Shown in pieces: positions 18,231-26,747 of a stretch of 64,000 bases of DNA; positions within the stretch are counted from its first letter, which is position 1; every line of letters begins with the position of its first letter. The stretch lies in assembly GCF_001487165.1 (NCBI RefSeq), contig NZ_LN913006.1:309581-373580 (forward strand), written 5' to 3'. Source of the stretch: Blautia massiliensis (ex Durand et al. 2017) (GTDB lineage: Bacteria; Bacillota; Clostridia; Lachnospirales; Lachnospiraceae). The translations under genes were made by a program, and so were the position numbers. The notes under the pieces were generated by a model. It did not search any database and was not told where the DNA came from. It saw only the letters and a program-made list of their open reading frames with translations.

Positions 18231-18974
18231 ATGCAGCGATTTTTTGTGGAACCTCATCAGATCGACAGGGACAGACATGAGATCCGTATCACAGGAAATG
18301 ATGTCAATCATATTGTCAATGTGCTCCGCATGAAAAAAGACGAGGAGCTCTGGATCAGCGATAAGGAAAAAGAATATCACTGTGTGATCGAAAACGCAGG
18401 GGAGAATGAAGTCCTGCTTCATATCCTCTATGTACAGGAGCCGGATTATGAGCTGCAGAACCGTATTTATCTTTTTCAGGGACTGCCGAAGGCTGATAAG
18501 ATGGAGCTGATCATCCAGAAGGCAGTAGAGCTTGGAGCATATTCCGTAGTTCCGGTTTCAACCAGACGCTGCGTGGTAAAACTGGATAACAAAAAAGCAG
18601 AAAAAAAAGTATCCCGCTGGCAGCAGATCGCAGAAAGTGCGGCAAAACAGTCCAAGCGTATGCTGGTGCCGGAGGTACATTCTGTGATGACCTTTAAAGA
18701 AGCCCTTGTCTATGCAAAAGAACTGGACGTTCTATTGATCCCTTATGAGCTTGCAAAGGGAATGAAAGAGACGAAAGAACTGATCCGGTCGATCGAACCG
18801 GGAAAAAGCATCGGTGTCTTTATCGGCCCTGAGGGTGGTTTTGAAGAGCAGGAAGTGGCAGATGCCATGGAAGCCGGTGCGAAACCTATCACCCTGGGAC
18901 ACCGGATCTTACGGACAGAAACCGCGGGACTCGCAGTACTTTCTGTTCTGATGTTTCAACTGGAGGATGAATAG
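18231..18974 (+). CDS. rsmE: 16S rRNA (uracil-1498-N3)-methyltransferase RsmE
   Basis: RsmE methylates N3 of U1498 in helix 44 of 16S rRNA. The 247-residue SPOUT-family protein has an N-terminal PUA-like domain and the C-terminal trefoil knot with the motifs FIGPEGGFEEQEV and LGHRILRTETAGLAVLSVL, which bind SAM. It follows prmA after 4 bp, a pairing seen in many Firmicutes, so two ribosome-modifying enzymes are made together. Confidence 0.97.
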   Translation: MQRFFVEPHQIDRDRHEIRITGNDVNHIVNVLRMKKDEELWISDKEKEYHCVIENAGENEVLLHILYVQEPDYELQNRIYLFQGLPKADKMELIIQKAVELGAYSVVPVSTRRCVVKLDNKKAEKKVSRWQQIAESAAKQSKRMLVPEVHSVMTFKEALVYAKELDVLLIPYELAKGMKETKELIRSIEPGKSIGVFIGPEGGFEEQEVADAMEAGAKPITLGHRILRTETAGLAVLSVLMFQLEDE

Positions 18975-18977
18975 ATT

Positions 18978-20132
18978 ATGGAAGCATATTTTGACAATTC
19001 CGCGACAACGAGATGCTTCGATGAAGTAAAGGATATTGTCTGCAAAACCATGACAGAAGATTTCGGAAATCCTTCTGCCATGCATAAAAAGGGAATGGAA
19101 GCGGAGAATTATGTCCGCAGAAGTGCCCAGACCCTTGCAAAATTACTGAAAGTGAATGAAAAAGAGATTCTTTTTACCTCCGGTGGAACAGAATCGGATA
19201 ACCTTGCTATCATCGGTGGTGTGGAAGCCAATAAGCGTATGGGAAACCATATCATCACAACTGCAGTAGAGCATGCAGCAGTGGCCCAGCCTTTTGCTTA
19301 TCTGAAGGAACAGGGCTATGAGGTGACCACTCTTCCTGTTGATCATCAGGGTGTTGTAAAGCTGGATGCACTGGAAACGGCTCTTCGTCCGGATACCATT
19401 CTGGTGTCTGTGATGTACGTGAACAATGAGGTGGGAGCCGTGATGCCGGTAGAAGAGATCGGAAAGCTTGTCCATGAAAAAAGTCCGAAAGCACTTTTTC
19501 ATGTAGATGCCATCCAGGCATTCGGAAAGTATCGTATCTATCCGAAAAAGCTGGGGATCGATCTTCTTTCTGTGAGCAGCCACAAGATTCATGGACCAAA
19601 GGGCGTAGGCTTTCTCTATATTAACGAAAAAGTAAGAGTACAGCCGCAGATCCTTGGCGGCGGACAGCAGAACGGTATGCGTTCCGGAACAGACAATGTG
19701 CCGGGGATCGCAGGCCTTGGCGTTGCCGCAGATATGGTATACACAGATTTTGATAAAAAGATACAGCACCTCTATGCTCTGAAGGAGCGGATGGCAGAGG
19801 GACTTTCAAAGCTTGGCGATATCACTGTCAACGGAATGCCGTTAATGGAGGGAGCGCCACACATCATGAGTGTAACCTTCCACGGAGTACGGAGTGAGGT
19901 TCTTCTCCATACGCTGGAAGAATTCGGAGTATATATTTCCGCAGGAAGTGCATGCTCCAGTCATAAGAGAAAACCGAGTGCAACACTGACAGCTATGGGA
20001 CTTTCAAGAGCGGATGTAGAGAGTACCGTCCGCATCAGCTTCTGTGAGGAAAATACCTTTGAAGAGGTAGATTACTGCCTGGAAGCACTGGGAAAAACAA
20101 TTCCGATGCTGCGCAGGTATGCACGTCGATAG
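18978..20132 (+). CDS. Cysteine desulfurase (NifS/IscS family), probable sulfur donor to ThiI
   Basis: This pyridoxal-phosphate enzyme removes sulfur from cysteine to form a protein persulfide. The 384-residue protein has the PLP lysine K203 in SSHKIHGPKG, the histidine in TTAVEHAAV and the persulfide cysteine C326 in SAGSACSSHKRK. All catalytic residues are intact. It lies 24 bp upstream of thiI, matching the B. subtilis NifZ-ThiI pairing in which a dedicated desulfurase supplies sulfur for 4-thiouridine in tRNA. A more general Fe-S role is not excluded. Confidence 0.95.
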   Translation: MEAYFDNSATTRCFDEVKDIVCKTMTEDFGNPSAMHKKGMEAENYVRRSAQTLAKLLKVNEKEILFTSGGTESDNLAIIGGVEANKRMGNHIITTAVEHAAVAQPFAYLKEQGYEVTTLPVDHQGVVKLDALETALRPDTILVSVMYVNNEVGAVMPVEEIGKLVHEKSPKALFHVDAIQAFGKYRIYPKKLGIDLLSVSSHKIHGPKGVGFLYINEKVRVQPQILGGGQQNGMRSGTDNVPGIAGLGVAADMVYTDFDKKIQHLYALKERMAEGLSKLGDITVNGMPLMEGAPHIMSVTFHGVRSEVLLHTLEEFGVYISAGSACSSHKRKPSATLTAMGLSRADVESTVRISFCEENTFEEVDYCLEALGKTIPMLRRYARR

Positions 20133-20156
20133 AGAATACAGAAGAAAGGGATTTTT

Positions 20157-21338
20157 ATGTTAGTACATGCATTTCTGATCAAATATGCGGAAATTGCCCT
20201 TAAGGGAAAAAACCGCTATCGTTTTGAAGATGCTCTCGTACATCAGATGGAGATCGCACTCTCCAAGATCGAGGGAGATTTTGAAGTAAAAAAAGAGCAG
20301 GGAAGAGTTTATGTATTCTGCCCGGAGAATTATGATTACGATGAGGCTGTAGATGCGCTGCAGCATGTATTCGGTATTGTAGGCATCTGCCCGGTTATGA
20401 TCTATGAAGAACAGGGCTTTGAGAAGCTTGCCGAAGATGTTGTGGGTTATATGAAGCAGTGGCATCCGGACTTTAACGGAAGCTTCAAGGTCTGGACACG
20501 CCGCGCAAAGAAATCCTATCCGATCAGCTCCATGGAAGTCAGCGCTGAGCTTGGCGGACGTATCCTGGATGCGTTCCCGGAGGCAAGTGTAGATGTTCAT
20601 CATCCGGAGCTGGATCTTTCTGTTGAGATCCGTGACAAGATTTACGTATATTCCCAGACCATTCCGGGCGCAGGCGGAATGCCCATCGGAACAAACGGAA
20701 AAGCCATGCTTCTTCTTTCCGGTGGGATCGACAGTCCGGTTGCCGGTTATATGATCGCAAAACGTGGTGTCAAGATCGATGCGGTATATTTCCATGCACC
20801 GCCCTACACCAGTGAGCGCGCAAAACAGAAGGTAGTGGATCTTGCCCGCCTGGTAGCCAAATACAGCGGACCGATCCGTCTCCATGTAGTTAACTTTACA
20901 GATATACAGCTTTATATTTATGATCAGTGTCCTCATGATGAGCTTACTATTATCATGAGAAGATATATGATGCGTATTGCCGAGCATTTCGCTAAAAAAG
21001 ACCGTTGTCTCGGACTTATCACAGGTGAGAGTATCGGACAGGTTGCAAGCCAGACCTTACAGAGCCTTGCTTCTACAAATGAGGTCTGCACACTTCCGGT
21101 ATATCGTCCGGTGATCGGCTTTGATAAAGAGGAGATCGTCCGTATTTCCAGAAAGATCGATACCTTTGAGACTTCTATTCAGCCGTTTGAGGATTGCTGT
21201 ACCATCTTTGTAGCGAAACATCCTGTAACAAAGCCGAATCTTAAGGTGATCCGCCGTTCTGAGCAGAAGCTTTCTGAGAAGATCGATGAGCTTATGGAAA
21301 CGGCTCTGAATACCACAGAGATCATTGAAATTCAGTGA
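20157..21338 (+). CDS. thiI: tRNA 4-thiouridine synthase ThiI
   Basis: ThiI adenylates U8 of tRNA and replaces the oxygen with sulfur. The 393-residue protein has an N-terminal ferredoxin-like plus THUMP domain (residues about 1-165) and an AANH PP-loop domain with SGGIDS at 188-193. There is no C-terminal rhodanese domain, the usual form in Firmicutes, so sulfur must come from a desulfurase such as the one encoded just upstream. AAAGGG stands before the ATG. Confidence 0.97.
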   Translation: MLVHAFLIKYAEIALKGKNRYRFEDALVHQMEIALSKIEGDFEVKKEQGRVYVFCPENYDYDEAVDALQHVFGIVGICPVMIYEEQGFEKLAEDVVGYMKQWHPDFNGSFKVWTRRAKKSYPISSMEVSAELGGRILDAFPEASVDVHHPELDLSVEIRDKIYVYSQTIPGAGGMPIGTNGKAMLLLSGGIDSPVAGYMIAKRGVKIDAVYFHAPPYTSERAKQKVVDLARLVAKYSGPIRLHVVNFTDIQLYIYDQCPHDELTIIMRRYMMRIAEHFAKKDRCLGLITGESIGQVASQTLQSLASTNEVCTLPVYRPVIGFDKEEIVRISRKIDTFETSIQPFEDCCTIFVAKHPVTKPNLKVIRRSEQKLSEKIDELMETALNTTEIIEIQ

Positions 21339-21366
21339 TCCGTTTTTAGATAAGAAAAAACAAATA

Positions 21367-21390
21367 GGGAACCTCGCTGCAGAGGTTCCC
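21367..21390 (+). terminator. Hairpin after thiI
   Basis: Perfect 9-bp arms (21367-21375 with 21382-21390) and a 6-nt loop lie 28 bp after the thiI stop. No T run follows on the plus strand; on the minus strand the hairpin is followed by a T-rich stretch, so it may serve both directions. Confidence 0.55.
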
Positions 21391-21452
21391 TGGAATTACC
21401 GATATATCAGGAAAAGGGAGTTCATTGAGAACAGAAGGATTCTGAAAGCATG

Positions 21453-21486
21453 AAAAAAAGAGGAACTGTATCCGATACAGTTCCTC
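21453..21486 (-). terminator. Terminator of the HPr-like gene
   Basis: A perfect 12-bp stem (21460-21471 with 21475-21486) with a 3-nt loop is followed, reading the minus strand, by a run of T residues at 21459-21453, just after the stop codon of the gene ending at 21505. Confidence 0.9.
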
Positions 21487-21504
21487 TCAAATATACAGTA
21501 TAGA

Positions 21505-21741
21505 TTAGTCGATTGTATATTTGGAAATAATCTGCATTACGTTATCCAGAGCAGCGCCATCTGCATGGATGTTGAGGTCGATCGGCTTGGAAAGATCCAG
21601 GCTGAAGATACCCATGATGGATTTTGCATCGATCACATATCTTCCGGATACTAAATCAAAATCGCAGTCGAATTTGCTGATCTCGTTTACGAATGCTTTC
21701 ACCTTATCGATGGAATTCAGTGAGATTTTAGCTGTTTTCAT
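21505..21741 (-). CDS. HPr-like protein lacking the phosphocarrier histidine
   Basis: This 78-residue protein has the fold pattern of HPr. The region around the regulatory serine is well kept (AKSIMGIFSLDLSK, with S41 in the place of HPr Ser46). In the segment that normally reads GIHARPA the sequence is SIDKVKA, so the phosphocarrier His15 position is aspartate (D12) and the arginine is missing. It therefore should not carry phosphate from Enzyme I to PTS sugars, but could still be phosphorylated by HPr kinase and act as a regulatory cofactor, as Crh does in B. subtilis. GGGAGG precedes the ATG. It is transcribed alone between a good promoter (21786-21814) and a terminator. Confidence 0.85.
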   Translation of the reverse strand: MKTAKISLNSIDKVKAFVNEISKFDCDFDLVSGRYVIDAKSIMGIFSLDLSKPIDLNIHADGAALDNVMQIISKYTID

Positions 21742-21785
21742 TATAATAACCTCCCTTGATAAATTTTTGTTGTTTTACAGCTTTC

Positions 21786-21814
21786 ATCTTACCTGTCAGT
21801 ACCCAAAAAGTCAA
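21786..21814 (-). promoter_or_regulatory. Promoter of the HPr-like gene
   Basis: On the minus strand TTGACT (21814-21809) and TAAGAT (21791-21786) are separated by 17 bp and lead directly into the gene starting at 21741. Confidence 0.85.
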
Positions 21815-21874
21815 GGTGAAAAGAGATAAAAATTGTTTTAATAATTAGTTAAAGTGTAAAAAAAGTGAGGAAAA

Positions 21875-23203
21875 ATGGGAAATAAAGTTGCATTACACAA
21901 CCTGGGCTGCAAAGTAAATGCCTATGAGATCGAGGCCATGCAGCAGCTTCTGGAGGAGGCGGGATATGAGATCGTGCCTTTTGAGCCAGGAGCGGATATT
22001 TATGTGATCAATACCTGCACAGTAACCAATATTGCAGACAGAAAATCAAGACAGATGCTCCACAAAGCAAAAAAAATGAATCCGGAAGCGATCGTGGTGG
22101 CAACGGGCTGTTATGTACAGACCGGTGGCGAGAAACTGGAAAAAGACGAAGCCATTGATCTTGTTCTGGGAAATAACCAGAAGATCAATATTGTGGAGGC
22201 ACTGGCCGAATATGCGGAAAACAAACCGGGCCATGGTTCCCATGTGATCAAGATCAATCAGACAAAAGAGTATGAGGAACTTTCCATTGATCATACAGCA
22301 GAACATGTAAGGGCATATATCAAGGTTCAGGACGGATGCAATCAGTTCTGTACGTACTGTATCATTCCTTATGCAAGAGGCCGTGTCAGAAGCCGGAATA
22401 TTGAAAGTGTGCTGAAGGAGGTCCGTGCACTTGCGGAAAAAGGGTATAAGGAAGTGGTCCTTACAGGAATCCATTTAAGCTCCTATGGAGTGGATTTCCC
22501 GGAGGAGAAAAAAGAGACACTGCTTTCTCTGATCCGTGCTGTGCATGAGATCGAAGGAATCAGGCGTATCCGTCTGGGATCGCTGGAACCGGGAATCGTT
22601 ACAAGAGAATTTGCGGAAGGGATCGCGGCGCTGCCGAAGGTATGCCCGCATTTCCATCTTTCTCTGCAGAGTGGCTGTGATGAGACCCTGGAGAGGATGA
22701 ACCGCAGATACAGAAGCGGGGAATACAGAGAACGCTGTGAGCTTTTAAGAGAAGTGTATGGAAATCCGGCACTGACAACGGATGTGATCGTAGGCTTTCC
22801 GCAGGAATCGGAGGAAGAATTCCGGAAATCCTATGATTTTGTGGACAGCATCCGTTTTTACGAGACTCATATCTTCAAATATTCCAGAAGACAGGGAACA
22901 AAGGCGGCTGCCATGGACGGACAGCTGACAGAGGCGGAGAAATCCTTCCGCAGTGAGAAGATGATCGAGCTGCATCATCGTCATGCAGGGGATTATGAGA
23001 AATCCATGCTTGGCAAAAACCTGGAGGTACTGATCGAGGAAGAGTATACAAAGGATGGACGGACCTGGTATCTGGGACACAGCCGGGAGTATATAAAAAC
23101 TGCTGTACCGAAATCGGAAGCTTATGGCGTAAATGATATCGTAATCGTAAAGGCAGAAGGCTTTCTTGAAGAGCATATCATGACCGGTGAAGCCGTGGAA
23201 TGA
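21875..23203 (+). CDS. mtaB: tRNA N6-threonylcarbamoyladenosine(37) methylthiotransferase MtaB
   Basis: MtaB converts t6A37 to ms2t6A37 in ANN-decoding tRNAs. The 442-residue protein has the UPF0004 domain (GCKVNAYE, INTCTVT and TGCYVQ supply the three cysteines of the auxiliary cluster), a radical SAM core with CNQFCTYC (C155, C159, C162), and a C-terminal TRAM domain. The sequence IIPYARGRVRSR after the radical SAM cysteines is typical of the MtaB group rather than of MiaB or RimO. It starts within 60 bp of the divergent HPr-like promoter, and a short weak Shine-Dalgarno (GTGAGG) precedes the ATG. Confidence 0.95.
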   Translation: MGNKVALHNLGCKVNAYEIEAMQQLLEEAGYEIVPFEPGADIYVINTCTVTNIADRKSRQMLHKAKKMNPEAIVVATGCYVQTGGEKLEKDEAIDLVLGNNQKINIVEALAEYAENKPGHGSHVIKINQTKEYEELSIDHTAEHVRAYIKVQDGCNQFCTYCIIPYARGRVRSRNIESVLKEVRALAEKGYKEVVLTGIHLSSYGVDFPEEKKETLLSLIRAVHEIEGIRRIRLGSLEPGIVTREFAEGIAALPKVCPHFHLSLQSGCDETLERMNRRYRSGEYRERCELLREVYGNPALTTDVIVGFPQESEEEFRKSYDFVDSIRFYETHIFKYSRRQGTKAAAMDGQLTEAEKSFRSEKMIELHHRHAGDYEKSMLGKNLEVLIEEEYTKDGRTWYLGHSREYIKTAVPKSEAYGVNDIVIVKAEGFLEEHIMTGEAVE

Positions 23204-23228
23204 AGAACGGGATCGTATGTTGAAAGGT

Positions 23229-23288
23229 TGTTTGTTCACTGGTAATATTTTGCGAAGCGTGTTACTGAGAACGGAGTGAACAGTAACG
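23229..23288. repeat. Dispersed palindromic repeat, short copy
   Basis: The short copy starts with GTTCACTGGTAAT (23234-23246) and ends with GCGAAGCGTGTTACTGAGAACGGAGTGAACAGTAACG read from 23252 to 23288. The same left and right end sequences recur at 54783-54928 around a longer centre. The outer ends are inverted copies (AGTGAACAGTAACG here against CGTTACTGTTCACT in the other copy). It lies between mtaB and ireB and encodes nothing. Confidence 0.8.
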
Positions 23289-23326
23289 TTGACAGTTTGT
23301 ATTCGCAATCCTCGTTAAATTTAAGA

Positions 23327-23355
23327 TTGTAATTTATGTAAATTTATATTAAAAT
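23327..23355 (+). promoter_or_regulatory. Probable ireB operon promoter
   Basis: TTGTAA (23327-23332) and TAAAAT (23350-23355) are separated by 17 bp, 33 bp before the ireB start and just after the dispersed repeat. A TTGACA at 23289-23294 lacks a matching -10. Confidence 0.6.
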
Positions 23356-23388
23356 AAAAAAGAATATATTTTAAGGACGTGAGAGACA

Positions 23389-23661
23389 ATGGCAGAGAAT
23401 AATCTGGGAAATACACAGTATTTCAGAACAAAACCGGATCAGGAGCTTCAGGTAAAAGAAGTCCTGGATCTGGTGTACAATGCAATGGATGAGAAGGGCT
23501 ACAATCCGGTGAATCAGATCGTAGGATATATTATGTCCGGAGACCCGACCTACATCACAAGCCACAAGGGTGCGAGAAGCATGATCATGAAGGTGGAGCG
23601 TGATGAGCTGGTAGAGGAGCTTCTCACCGAGTATATCAAGAATAAGTCCTGGGAACGGTAA
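23389..23661 (+). CDS. ireB: IreB family regulatory phosphoprotein
   Basis: This 90-residue protein matches the IreB (DUF965) family. In Enterococcus faecalis IreB is phosphorylated on N-terminal threonines by the PASTA kinase IreK and tunes cephalosporin tolerance. The conserved core [34 protein letters not shown] (spread over residues 27-60) and the [18 protein letters not shown] segment are present. It starts a conserved Firmicutes cluster (ireB-ruvX-DUF1292) and the ruvX start follows after a single base. Confidence 0.95.
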   Translation: MAENNLGNTQYFRTKPDQELQVKEVLDLVYNAMDEKGYNPVNQIVGYIMSGDPTYITSHKGARSMIMKVERDELVEELLTEYIKNKSWER

Positions 23662-23662
23662 T

Positions 23663-24115
23663 ATGAGAGTACTGGGACTGGACTATGGCTCGAAGACCGT
23701 TGGGGTTGCAGTGAGCGATCCCCTTGGTCTGACAGCCCAAGGTGTGGAAACCGTATGGCGCAAGCAGGAAAACAAGCTTCGTCGTACTCTGGCACGTATT
23801 GAAGAGATCATTTCGGAGTATCAGGTTACGGAGATCGTTCTGGGATACCCGAAAAACATGAACAATACAGTAGGAGAGCGGGCCGAGAAATCTCTGGAGT
23901 TTAAGGAAATGCTGGAGAAACGTACGGGTCTGCCTGTTGTTATGTGGGATGAGAGACTGACTACCATGGCGGCAGACCGTACTCTGGAGGAGACCGGTGT
24001 GCATAAGGAAGACCGTAAACAGTATCTGGATCAGGTAGCAGCAGTCTTTATCCTGCAGGGATATCTGGATGCTGCCGCATACAGAAGAGAGCAGCAGGAA
24101 AGCGTGGAAGAATGA
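23663..24115 (+). CDS. ruvX: Putative pre-16S rRNA nuclease / Holliday junction resolvase YqgF (RuvX)
   Basis: This 150-residue RNase H-fold protein has the family motifs [14 protein letters not shown] (first acidic residue), [15 protein letters not shown] and the closing [15 protein letters not shown]. YqgF trims the 5' end of pre-16S rRNA in E. coli and has also been proposed as a Holliday junction resolvase. It starts 1 bp after ireB. Confidence 0.95.
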   Translation: MRVLGLDYGSKTVGVAVSDPLGLTAQGVETVWRKQENKLRRTLARIEEIISEYQVTEIVLGYPKNMNNTVGERAEKSLEFKEMLEKRTGLPVVMWDERLTTMAADRTLEETGVHKEDRKQYLDQVAAVFILQGYLDAAAYRREQQESVEE

Positions 24116-24207
24116 TCGGAAACGCAAATAGATATTTTGAGCGGATCAGGTAGCAAATGCGGATTGTGAATATCCGCTTGACAAGAACGGATAAGGAAGA
24201 ATTAAAT

Positions 24208-24477
24208 ATGGAAAAAATAATATTTCAGTCAGACGACGGCACAGCTGCTGAGTTTTACGTAGAGGAGCAGACCAATATTGCGGGTGTGACTTATCTTTTG
24301 GTGTCCGATTCACAGGATGAGGAAGCAGACGCATATATTCTGAAGGATATTTCAGCTCCGGGAAGCACAGAAGCCTGTTATGAGATGGTCGAGGATGATG
24401 ACGAACTTCAGGCTGTATATGCAGTTTTTCAGCAGATGCTGGATGACGTGAATTTTGAATGGAGGAGCGATTTTTGA
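24208..24477 (+). CDS. DUF1292 family protein (YrzB-like)
   Basis: This 89-residue acidic protein belongs to DUF1292, which stands beside ireB and ruvX in many Firmicutes and has no established function. It is rich in Asp and Glu, has no membrane segment and looks like a small globular beta-rich protein. The start at 24208 is chosen because AAGGAAG at 24193-24199 precedes it; an in-frame ATG at 24157 lies in a stretch with a small hairpin and no ribosome binding site. Its stop codon overlaps the likely TTG start of the RNase J gene. Confidence 0.88.
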   Translation: MEKIIFQSDDGTAAEFYVEEQTNIAGVTYLLVSDSQDEEADAYILKDISAPGSTEACYEMVEDDDELQAVYAVFQQMLDDVNFEWRSDF

Positions 24478-26393
24478 AAAGCGAGAACAACGATGACAAC
24501 AAAAATGCGGAGAGCAGAGTACAAGTTTCCGCAGGCGGTGCCAGAAGAACCGCAGCAAGACAAAAGAATGCCGGATCAAGAACAAGACAGTATCGTGGTG
24601 GCAGCAAAAACCGTCAGGATAAGCCTTTCCGGCCAACAGCAAAGAAAACAGCAGCCGGTGGCGCTGTAAAAAACAGCAGAAACACACAGAAACCGGCAAA
24701 GACCGGCGGCAGGCCATCCGGTCGGAAAACCGGCCGCAGAACAACATCCAAGCTTAAGATCATACCACTTGGCGGTCTGGAGCAGATCGGAATGAACATT
24801 ACCGCTTTTGAGTATGGCGACAGTATTGTAGTTGTAGACTGTGGTCTTTCTTTCCCTGAGGACGATATGTTGGGAATCGATTTGGTCATTCCGGATGTAA
24901 CATACCTTAAGGAAAATATTTCCAAGGTGAAGGGATTTGTGATCACTCATGGACATGAGGATCATATCGGAGCTCTTCCGTATGTGTTGAAAGAGATCAA
25001 TGTTCCGATCTATGCTACCAAGCTGACACTGGGACTGATCCGCAACAAACTGAAAGAGCATAACCTTATGCGTTCTACCAAATTGAAAGAGGTAAAACAC
25101 GGGCAGGTGATCAATCTTGGGGATTTCGCTGTGGAATTTATCAAAACGAATCACAGTATCCAGGATGCATCCGCACTTGCTATTTATTCACCGGTGGGAA
25201 TCGTGATACACACAGGAGACTTTAAAGTTGATTATACACCGGTATTTGGAGATGCCATCGATCTGCAGCGTTTTGCAGAGATCGGCAAGAAGGGTGTGCT
25301 TGCACTGATGTGTGAGAGTACCAATGCAGAGAGACCGGGATTTACAATGTCCGAGCGTACAGTGGGACATGTATTTGATAATCTTTTTAATGAGTACCGG
25401 ACATCCAGGATCATCATTGCAACCTTTGCATCCAACGTGGATCGTGTGCAGCAGATCATTAACACTGCATACCGGTTCGGAAGAAAGGTTGCTGTGGAAG
25501 GCCGCAGTATGGTCAATGTTATTTCCGTAGCGTCAGAGCTTGGCTATCTGCAGATCCCGGAGAACACACTGATCGAGATCGATCAGGTGAAGAATTATCC
25601 GGACGACAAGGTGGTTCTGATCACAACCGGAAGCCAGGGTGAGTCCATGGCGGCACTTTCCCGTATGGCAGCCAATATCCATAAGAAGATCACGATCAAG
25701 CCTAACGATACCATCATTTTCAGCTCCAATCCGATCCCCGGAAATGAAAAGGCAGTTTCCAAGGTCATCAACGAACTGTCTATGAAGGGAGCCAAGGTTA
25801 TTTTCCAGGATGTCCATGTTTCCGGACATGCCTGCCAGGAGGAGATCAAGCTGATCTACTCCCTCGTAAAACCGAAATATGCCATTCCGATCCATGGTGA
25901 GTACCGTCATCTGACTGCACAGAAACACATTGTGGAAGATTTGGGAATCCCGAAGGAGAATATTTTTATCCTTTCTTCCGGAAATGTTCTGGAGTTGGAC
26001 GGACAGGATGCCAAGGTGACAGGAAGCGTTCATACAGGTGCGATCTTCGTAGACGGACTTGGCGTTGGCGATGTGGGAAATATCGTACTCCGTGACCGTC
26101 AGCACCTGTCTGAAGATGGAATCATGATCGTAGTTATGACACTGGAGCGCCACAGTAATGTAGTTCTCGCAGGTCCGGATATCGTTTCCAGAGGGTTTGT
26201 GTATGTAAGAGAATCTGAGGATCTTATGGAGCATGCCAGACAGGTTGTGGAAACTGCACTGGATTCCTGCCTGGAGAACAATATCACGGACTGGGGCAAG
26301 ATCAAAACCGAGGTCAAGGATGCCCTTGGAGAGTATCTGTGGAAACGGACCAAGAGAAATCCTATGATCCTGCCTATCATTATGGAGGCATAG
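24474..26393 (+). CDS. rnjA: Ribonuclease J
   Basis: RNase J is the 5'-3' exoribonuclease and endonuclease central to mRNA and rRNA processing in Firmicutes. The protein is 639 residues from a TTG start whose GGAGG (24461-24465) lies inside the preceding gene; an in-frame ATG at 24459 would add five residues and is less likely since the GGAGG follows it. Residues 1-96 form a basic, Arg/Lys/Gly-rich, probably disordered extension that B. subtilis RNase J1 lacks. The metallo-beta-lactamase core starts near LKIIPLGGLEQIG and has the metal motif HGHEDH at 159-164; a beta-CASP domain and C-terminal domain follow. Confidence 0.95.
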   Translation: MKSENNDDNKNAESRVQVSAGGARRTAARQKNAGSRTRQYRGGSKNRQDKPFRPTAKKTAAGGAVKNSRNTQKPAKTGGRPSGRKTGRRTTSKLKIIPLGGLEQIGMNITAFEYGDSIVVVDCGLSFPEDDMLGIDLVIPDVTYLKENISKVKGFVITHGHEDHIGALPYVLKEINVPIYATKLTLGLIRNKLKEHNLMRSTKLKEVKHGQVINLGDFAVEFIKTNHSIQDASALAIYSPVGIVIHTGDFKVDYTPVFGDAIDLQRFAEIGKKGVLALMCESTNAERPGFTMSERTVGHVFDNLFNEYRTSRIIIATFASNVDRVQQIINTAYRFGRKVAVEGRSMVNVISVASELGYLQIPENTLIEIDQVKNYPDDKVVLITTGSQGESMAALSRMAANIHKKITIKPNDTIIFSSNPIPGNEKAVSKVINELSMKGAKVIFQDVHVSGHACQEEIKLIYSLVKPKYAIPIHGEYRHLTAQKHIVEDLGIPKENIFILSSGNVLELDGQDAKVTGSVHTGAIFVDGLGVGDVGNIVLRDRQHLSEDGIMIVVMTLERHSNVVLAGPDIVSRGFVYVRESEDLMEHARQVVETALDSCLENNITDWGKIKTEVKDALGEYLWKRTKRNPMILPIIMEA

Positions 26394-26397
26394 GTTC

Positions 26398-26736
26398 ATG
26401 GATGAGATCAGCATGGAGATCGAGAAGCTTCTCGATGCTGTGCACAGAAGCGATGAATATCAGGAATATCAGAAACAGGCAGCCCAGCTTGAAGCGGATC
26501 CTGAGCTGAAAGCCAGAGTGATGAGATTCCGTGGAGATAATTTCAGACTGCAGAATCATTCAGACAAGGATGAGCTGTTCCATATTGCGGAACAGCTCAA
26601 TCAGGAGTCTGCAAGTCTGAGACAGAACCTGAAAGTAAATGCCTATCTCGACGCAGAGCTTGCGCTGTGCAGACTGATGCAGCGGATATGCAGGACGCTG
26701 GTGGATGGGATCGACATACAGATTCCTGACTTATAG
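26398..26736 (+). CDS. YlbF family regulator
   Basis: This 112-residue all-helical protein matches the YlbF/YmcA (Com_YlbF) family. In B. subtilis YlbF, YmcA and YaaT form the Y-complex that works with RNase Y in mRNA maturation and affects Spo0A phosphorylation. Its place 4 bp after an RNase J gene fits an RNA-processing role. No catalytic motif is expected in the family. Confidence 0.85.
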   Translation: MDEISMEIEKLLDAVHRSDEYQEYQKQAAQLEADPELKARVMRFRGDNFRLQNHSDKDELFHIAEQLNQESASLRQNLKVNAYLDAELALCRLMQRICRTLVDGIDIQIPDL

Positions 26737-26747
26737 GAGGAAAGACT

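Noticed and set aside
24178..24206. TTGACA followed by ATTAAA before the DUF1292 gene
   Set aside because: The hexamers would put the transcription start inside or after the start codon, and the genes around it are spaced as one operon.
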